DNA of 18,914 nt from Victivallales bacterium (GTDB taxonomy: Bacteria > Verrucomicrobiota > Lentisphaeria > Oligosphaerales > Lenti-02): NCBI GenBank assembly GCA_018648945.1, contig JABGQJ010000063.1, forward strand, positions 1 through 18,914, read 5' to 3'. Each line of letters begins with the position of its first letter. Position 1 is the stretch's first letter. Positions 14,349 to 18,914 of the stretch are shown in pieces. The position numbers were made by a program, and so were the translations under genes. A model generated the notes under the pieces. The model was not told the DNA's origin and made no database searches. It saw only the letters and a list, made by a program, of their open reading frames with translations.

Positions 14349-17036
14349 ATGGCCAGCAGATTGCCCCGCCTTTCGTTGGTGTTTGCCTTCGCTTTCTCCG
14401 CTGCCCTATGGGGGGCTCGCCTGCAGCTCTACGTATCGCCCGGCGGCGACGACGCGTGGTCTGGCACGGCGCCAGATCGGGCCTGGTACCGCAAAGGCGG
14501 CCCGTTCCGCACGCTCGAGCGCGCTCGCGACGAGATTCGCACCCGCCAGCAGGCTGCGCAACTCCCCAAGGAGGGTGCGGTTGTCTCTGTGCGGGGAGGC
14601 GTCTACGAGCTAGCTCAGCCGTTGGCCCTGACCGAGGCGGATTCTGCCCCCGCTGGTGCCCGCATTGTCTACCGCAACTACCGCAAGGAAGAGGTCCGGT
14701 TGCTGGCGGGCAGGCGCGTGAAGACGTTCGCCCCTGTTCCTGCGGATCGTCTGGCGCGCCTCCCCGAGGCGGCTCGACCCCACGCGGTGCAGATCGATCT
14801 GCGGGCGCTGGGCCTGACGGAACTCGGCGCACCCACCACGGGTGGAATCGAGGTGTTCTTCAATGGCACGCCGCTGCCCCGTTCGCGCTACCCCAACAAG
14901 GGGTTCATCAAGGTAACCGGCATCAGCGACCGCGACCGGAAGGTGAGCCATGGGCGCAAGGGCAGCAAGTACGGCGAAATCTGGTTCAAGGATCCTCGCG
15001 GCGCCCGCTGGGCTGGCGAAAGTGATCTCTGGACCCATGGCTACTGGTTCTGGGACTGGTCGGACCAGCGGCACAAGGTCGCGGAGTTCGACCCCAAGGC
15101 TGGGCGCATGCTCTTCCCCAAGCCCTTCCATGGCTATGGCTACCGCAAGGGTTCGTGGTTCTACGTCTACAACTGCCTGAGCGAGATCGACCAGCCCGGC
15201 GAGTGGCATCTGGATACCAGCCAGGGCATTCTCACCCTCTGGCCTCTCGGCGATCCGACCCAGGCCGAAGTGATCGTCTCGGTCCTGCCCAAGGTGGTTG
15301 GTCTTCAGAAGGCGAGGAATGTCACCTTGCACGGTCTTGTGCTCGAAGGGGCACGTGGCACGGCTCTTACCATCAGCGGTGCCCAGGGCGTGCGCGTCGA
15401 GAGCTGCACCATTCGCAACTGCGGCGGTGGTGGCATCTCCCTCAGCGGTCGTGACAGCCAAGTGGTCGGCTGCGACCTCTACGAGCTGGGTTCCCACGGC
15501 ATCTCCCTCCGTGGCGGCGACCGCAGGACCCTCACCAAGGCCAATCTGGTGGCGGAGAACAACCACATCCACCACTACGCCCGCGTGAACCGCGTCTACC
15601 GGCCCGGCATCTCGCTGGCTGGCGTTGGCAACGTGGCCCGCCGCAACCTGATCCACGATGCCCCCCACATGGCGATGGGCTTCGGTGGCAACGATCACCT
15701 GATCGAAGGGAACGAGATCCACTCGGTCTGCTACGAGTCGAACGATGCCGGGGCCATCTACACCGGCCGGGATTGGACCCAGCGCGGCACCGTTCTCCGC
15801 CACAACTACATGCACCATATCAGTGGGTTCCAGGGCAGAGGCTGCATGGGCATCTACCTGGACGATATGTATTCCGGCACCACCATCGAGGGCAACTTGT
15901 TCGTGGATGTCACCCGCGCCGCCTTCATCGGCGGCGGCCGGGACAATGTGGTGGACAACAACATCTTCATCGACTGCCGCCCCGCCGTCCACGTCGATGC
16001 CCGCGCCGTGGGCTGGGCCAAGGCTTCGGTGAACGGGGTCATGAAGGAACGGCTCGAGAAGAGTCCCTACAACAGCGAGCTATGGAGGAAACGCTGGCCC
16101 GAGCTCCAGACAGTCATGGCGGACGAGCCGGGCCTGCCCAAGGGCAACCGCATCACCCGCAACATCTCCACCGGCGGTCGCTGGAGCAGTATCGAGGGCA
16201 AGGCCAAGCCTCATCAGACCATCGAGAGGAACCTGGTGGACGAGGATCCCGGCTTCCGCAACGCCACCAAGGGCGACTACCGCCTGCGCAAGGACTCCCC
16301 CGCCTTCGCCCTCGGCTTCCAACCCATCCCCTTCGCCGACATCGGCCTATACAGGGACAAGCTCCGCGCCAGTTGGCCCGTGCAGCACACCGTGCGCCCC
16401 AGCCAGGCCCCACCCGCTGCCGAGGCGCGCAAGAAGGGGCAGGGCCCCACCCACAACGTGCGAAGCGCGAAGAAGGGCTCGATCCAGATCGACGGCAAAG
16501 CCGCTCCCGGCGAATGGCCGCTCGATCCCAAGCAGGCCATGGTCTGCGCGACGCCCCCGTGCGGCGAGGCGTCCAAGTACAAGTCCCTGGCCTGGGTCGC
16601 CTTTGATGGCGAGGCGCTCTACCTGCTGGTCAAGACCCCCGTCGATCCCAGCAAACCCCTGGCCACCGGCGATACGTGGGGCGGGAACGACGCGGTCGAG
16701 TTCGCCCTCCACGACTTCGCCACCAAAAAGTCGCCCATCCTCAATCTCCGTGGCTATGCTGGTGGCCAGCCCGGCAGCGTCACCGACGCCGGTGCCACCG
16801 CCAAGCAGGCCGAAGCGGTGGCGAAGGCCATGGCCTACGCCAGCACCCGCGCCGCCGACCACTGGATCGGCGAATGGCGCATCCCCCTCGCCGCCTGCGG
16901 CATCAAACCAGACACCGCCAAGCTCGCCTTCAACGTCAACGTCCGCCGCATGGCCGACAACTCCTGGATGGTCTGGCAGACCACCGGCGGCCCCGTCTGG
17001 GACGTAGACTATGCCGGCGTGCTGCTGCTGAAGTAG
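14349..17036 (+). CDS. Secreted right-handed beta-helix protein with CBM9-like C-terminus
   Basis: 895 residues. Signal peptide at 1-23 (core 'LSLVFAFAFSAALW', cleavage near WGA). Residues about 25-200 open with 'LQLYVSPGGDDAWSGTAPD' and 'GPFRTLERARDEIR', the usual start of secreted beta-helix glycan-active enzymes such as those in GH141. Residues about 320-545 form the parallel beta-helix, with Asn/His/Gly-rich turns ('NHIHHYA', 'GNEIHSV', 'RHNYMHHIS', 'EGNLFVDV', 'DNNIFIDC'). Residues about 708-895 resemble a family 9-like carbohydrate-binding module ('IDGKAAPGEW', 'SLAWVAFDGEALYLLVK', 'GNDAVEFAL', 'WIGEWRIPLAACG'). I infer a glycoside hydrolase or lyase acting outside the cytoplasm; the exact reaction is not readable. 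AGGA lies 9 nt upstream of the ATG, and the nearest alternative starts would lose the signal. It may be co-transcribed with the gene 108 nt downstream. Confidence 0.88.
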   Translation: MASRLPRLSLVFAFAFSAALWGARLQLYVSPGGDDAWSGTAPDRAWYRKGGPFRTLERARDEIRTRQQAAQLPKEGAVVSVRGGVYELAQPLALTEADSAPAGARIVYRNYRKEEVRLLAGRRVKTFAPVPADRLARLPEAARPHAVQIDLRALGLTELGAPTTGGIEVFFNGTPLPRSRYPNKGFIKVTGISDRDRKVSHGRKGSKYGEIWFKDPRGARWAGESDLWTHGYWFWDWSDQRHKVAEFDPKAGRMLFPKPFHGYGYRKGSWFYVYNCLSEIDQPGEWHLDTSQGILTLWPLGDPTQAEVIVSVLPKVVGLQKARNVTLHGLVLEGARGTALTISGAQGVRVESCTIRNCGGGGISLSGRDSQVVGCDLYELGSHGISLRGGDRRTLTKANLVAENNHIHHYARVNRVYRPGISLAGVGNVARRNLIHDAPHMAMGFGGNDHLIEGNEIHSVCYESNDAGAIYTGRDWTQRGTVLRHNYMHHISGFQGRGCMGIYLDDMYSGTTIEGNLFVDVTRAAFIGGGRDNVVDNNIFIDCRPAVHVDARAVGWAKASVNGVMKERLEKSPYNSELWRKRWPELQTVMADEPGLPKGNRITRNISTGGRWSSIEGKAKPHQTIERNLVDEDPGFRNATKGDYRLRKDSPAFALGFQPIPFADIGLYRDKLRASWPVQHTVRPSQAPPAAEARKKGQGPTHNVRSAKKGSIQIDGKAAPGEWPLDPKQAMVCATPPCGEASKYKSLAWVAFDGEALYLLVKTPVDPSKPLATGDTWGGNDAVEFALHDFATKKSPILNLRGYAGGQPGSVTDAGATAKQAEAVAKAMAYASTRAADHWIGEWRIPLAACGIKPDTAKLAFNVNVRRMADNSWMVWQTTGGPVWDVDYAGVLLLK

Positions 17037-17048
17037 GCCCTGTCAGCA

Positions 17049-17086
17049 AGTTCTGCGCCCCCAGAGCGCGCGGTTTGGCCAGAACT
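17049..17086 (+). terminator. Nested hairpin between the beta-helix and membrane protein genes
   Basis: The outer arms AGTTCTG (17049-17055) and CAGAACT (17080-17086) pair perfectly. Inside, GCGC - CCCCAGA - GCGC can form a second stem. It begins 12 nt after the beta-helix stop. No T-run follows, so it could attenuate, protect the upstream mRNA or be a protein-binding site rather than a strong terminator. Confidence 0.35.
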
Positions 17087-17144
17087 CTCGTCCATATGGG
17101 CGTACTGGTACTCCGCAACACCGCGAAGAAAGGGCACCCCACCC

Positions 17145-18914
17145 ATGGGTAGAAAGGGACCGAGATGGAGCAGGCGTCGGAAGCTCCTCGTCTGGGGTGC
17201 CATAGCGGCAGCCACCCTCGGCATTCTCCTTTTTGGGCTCCGGAGCCCATGGATTGCACCAATTCCCGGCGTGAGCGTGGAGATGACGCGCCCCCATGTG
17301 AAGGAAGCTGACCTTGGGCCCGAATCTGCGTATCGCCTATTCCTGAGTGCGTTGGCTGTGATTGCGGAGGCCGAGGCGGCTGATCCAGACGACAACGTCA
17401 GGCATTCCTACGAGGAGATCCTCACCAAGCTGGGCATCTCAGTCACCAGAGCCGACGCGCCGCCTCCCGGCACGGAGAGTCCCCCATTGGCTATGGGGGA
17501 AGAACCATCTGCGGACAAACCGCAACCAGTTCCGGTGTGGTCATATGGCTGGCGAGCTGCCCTCGGCAAGCTGACGTACCACCCCTGGCCAACGGCTTCC
17601 CCCCCTCCGGCCCCGCTTCCGAAGTCTGGCCCGCCTGACATGGGCGTGCTTAGTGGAGGGGACGAGTCGGACCCACGCATCCTCGCGATCCGGACCGAAG
17701 CCCCCTGGACACTGGAGCAATACCAACAGATCCGCCATGGTTTGGCCTTGCACGAGCCAGCGATACGGCTACTCGACAAGGCTCTGGCAGCGCCTGCCCC
17801 CCAAGTCCCGACGGTCGATACATGGGACAAGCCACACTTCCTTCCCGATTGGACTCGGAATCTCTGCACTTGGCTAGTAATCTCCGCGCATACCCACGCG
17901 GCGAAGGGAGACTACGCGGCAGCGCGCCGGGATCTCCAGCGTTCCCTGGCCACGGCGGCTCTGATTACCCGTGGCGGCACGTGCCCCGACCATATGACCG
18001 CCTGGGGGGTCACCAACACTGTCTCCCGGGCCGCAAGAATTATCGCCGCCCGCTACCCGGTTCCCTCGGCGACGTTGCGTCAGATGGCAGCAGATTTTCT
18101 CCACGAGGCAGACACAACCGAACCGTTCGTCGAGTATGTGCGTGCCGATCTGCTCCTGCTCCGGGAGTTCGTGGCCAACTACTACCGCTTCGGTGACCTC
18201 GAACCGACTGATAGCCCACATGCCTACGCAAACTGGCGCGAACACCTTGTCTCCCGGCTTGCGTTCTCTGCCGCGCCCTTGGCCGGAAGTTCACCACGGA
18301 ACACGATCCGCAATCTGGAGTCACTCTTCCAGCGCTGGGTCGTACTGGCCCAGAAACCGTATTCGGCCGCCGTCCAGGACCAGTACGATGCCGTCCTAGA
18401 GGGCTGGTTCCCGGGGCGAACGGTCACGGGGCTGGTTCTCGGGACCCGTGACCCGATGGGGTACCACCTAGCTAGATGGACGCTGGGCAGCGATACAGCC
18501 CATGCTGATGCCACCGTCCACCGGGCCGTGTTACAGGGCACGGCTCTGGCGCTTGCTGTCCGAGCCTACAAGACGGAGCATGGGGAGTTGCCAACCTCAT
18601 TGGGCGAGCTTGTTCCCGACTATCTCTCTCGTCTGCCCAACGACCCGTTCTCGGGCAAGCCATTTCGGTATCTCCGCTCGGGCGTGCCGGGCCTGCCCAG
18701 CGAGGCCTGGGCGATCTACAGCTTCGGCGGGAACTGTGCGGACGATGGTGGCAAGGCCTACATGCCCAACTCGATCAGCCCCTACCATGAGCCCGACCTC
18801 GTCATTCCATCGCAGGACCATTTTCGCGAGTGGCAGGGAAAGAGGCCACGACGGCAGTGGTACCCCGGGGGCCGAAGCAAGCCCCGGTTCGAATGCAGGA
18901 GGAACCGCCCCTAG
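17145..18914 (+). CDS. Membrane-anchored protein with pseudopilin-like C-terminal motif
   Basis: 589 residues; the TAG stop is the last codon of the window, so the gene is complete. A basic N-terminus ('RKGPRWSRRRK') precedes one transmembrane helix (about 14-32), giving a signal-anchored protein with most of its mass outside the cytoplasm. Residues about 100-165 are a Pro-rich linker. The central part (about 175-440) is mostly helical with repeat-like spacing ('HAAKGDYAAARRDLQRSL'). Residues about 463-560 carry a motif common in Planctomycetes-like genomes: 'ALALAVRAYKTEHGELPTSL', 'VPDYLSRLPNDPFSGKPFRY' and 'YSFGGNCADDGG'. This resembles the globular tail of type II secretion pseudopilins of the GspG kind, but the N-terminal prepilin motif is absent. 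Function unknown. AAAGGG lies 10 nt upstream of the ATG. Confidence 0.78.
   Translation: MGRKGPRWSRRRKLLVWGAIAAATLGILLFGLRSPWIAPIPGVSVEMTRPHVKEADLGPESAYRLFLSALAVIAEAEAADPDDNVRHSYEEILTKLGISVTRADAPPPGTESPPLAMGEEPSADKPQPVPVWSYGWRAALGKLTYHPWPTASPPPAPLPKSGPPDMGVLSGGDESDPRILAIRTEAPWTLEQYQQIRHGLALHEPAIRLLDKALAAPAPQVPTVDTWDKPHFLPDWTRNLCTWLVISAHTHAAKGDYAAARRDLQRSLATAALITRGGTCPDHMTAWGVTNTVSRAARIIAARYPVPSATLRQMAADFLHEADTTEPFVEYVRADLLLLREFVANYYRFGDLEPTDSPHAYANWREHLVSRLAFSAAPLAGSSPRNTIRNLESLFQRWVVLAQKPYSAAVQDQYDAVLEGWFPGRTVTGLVLGTRDPMGYHLARWTLGSDTAHADATVHRAVLQGTALALAVRAYKTEHGELPTSLGELVPDYLSRLPNDPFSGKPFRYLRSGVPGLPSEAWAIYSFGGNCADDGGKAYMPNSISPYHEPDLVIPSQDHFREWQGKRPRRQWYPGGRSKPRFECRRNRP

Noticed and set aside
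14610..15992. A 460-codon minus-strand open frame inside the beta-helix gene
   Set aside because: It is an Ala/Val/Asp-rich mirror of the beta-helix repeats; no start context and no recognisable family.
18880..18900. tRNA-like T-loop sequence (GGTTCGAAT) near the window end
   Set aside because: The flanking T-stem pairs at only three of five positions, no D-arm or anticodon arm can be placed, and it lies inside the coding sequence of the membrane protein.

Overview
The window is GC-rich bacterial chromosomal DNA with twelve protein genes on both strands and no rRNA, tRNA, insertion sequence or CRISPR array that I can see. The gene mix is secreted cohesin-like and dockerin-like proteins, a Cys-type sulfatase, a zinc-ribbon Ser/Thr kinase, an FHA protein, a PA14 protein, a beta-helix protein with a CBM9-like tail, and a membrane protein whose C-terminus resembles a pseudopilin tail. 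That mix is typical of polysaccharide-degrading members of the PVC group (Planctomycetota, Lentisphaerota, Kiritimatiellota) or similar uncultured phyla. This is an inference from gene content; no phylogenetic marker is present.

Layout: (1) 1-3480, minus strand: a secreted dockerin-like protein followed 68 nt downstream by a secreted protein with an N-terminal cohesin-like domain, cut by the window edge. (2) 3873-6373, plus strand: a sulfatase and a GT4 glycosyltransferase joined by a 4-base GTGA overlap, behind a good sigma70-like promoter. (3) 6363-7388, minus strand: a Ser/Thr kinase with an N-terminal zinc ribbon and a TTG start, overlapping the end of the glycosyltransferase gene by 11 bp. 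(4) 7841-8308, plus strand: a small seven-cysteine protein of unknown function. (5) 8339-14162, minus strand: an SDR with a pteridine-reductase-like active site, an FHA protein with its own promoter, a PA14/TPR secreted protein coupled by ATGA to a small secreted protein or lipoprotein, and an MFS transporter. (6) 14349-18914, plus strand: a large secreted beta-helix protein and a membrane-anchored protein that ends exactly at the window edge.

How they may work together: many products are exported or envelope-associated (cohesin-like, dockerin-like, PA14, the small secreted protein, beta-helix, membrane protein) and suit surface binding and processing of complex glycans. The kinase and the FHA protein are candidate phospho-signalling parts, but they are about 5 kb apart and nothing in the sequence links them directly. 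The most notable points are the neighbouring cohesin-like and dockerin-like genes, the tandem dockerin-like units with only synonymous differences, the sulfatase without an export signal coupled to a glycosyltransferase, and the start of the FHA gene as resolved by its promoter and ribosome binding site.
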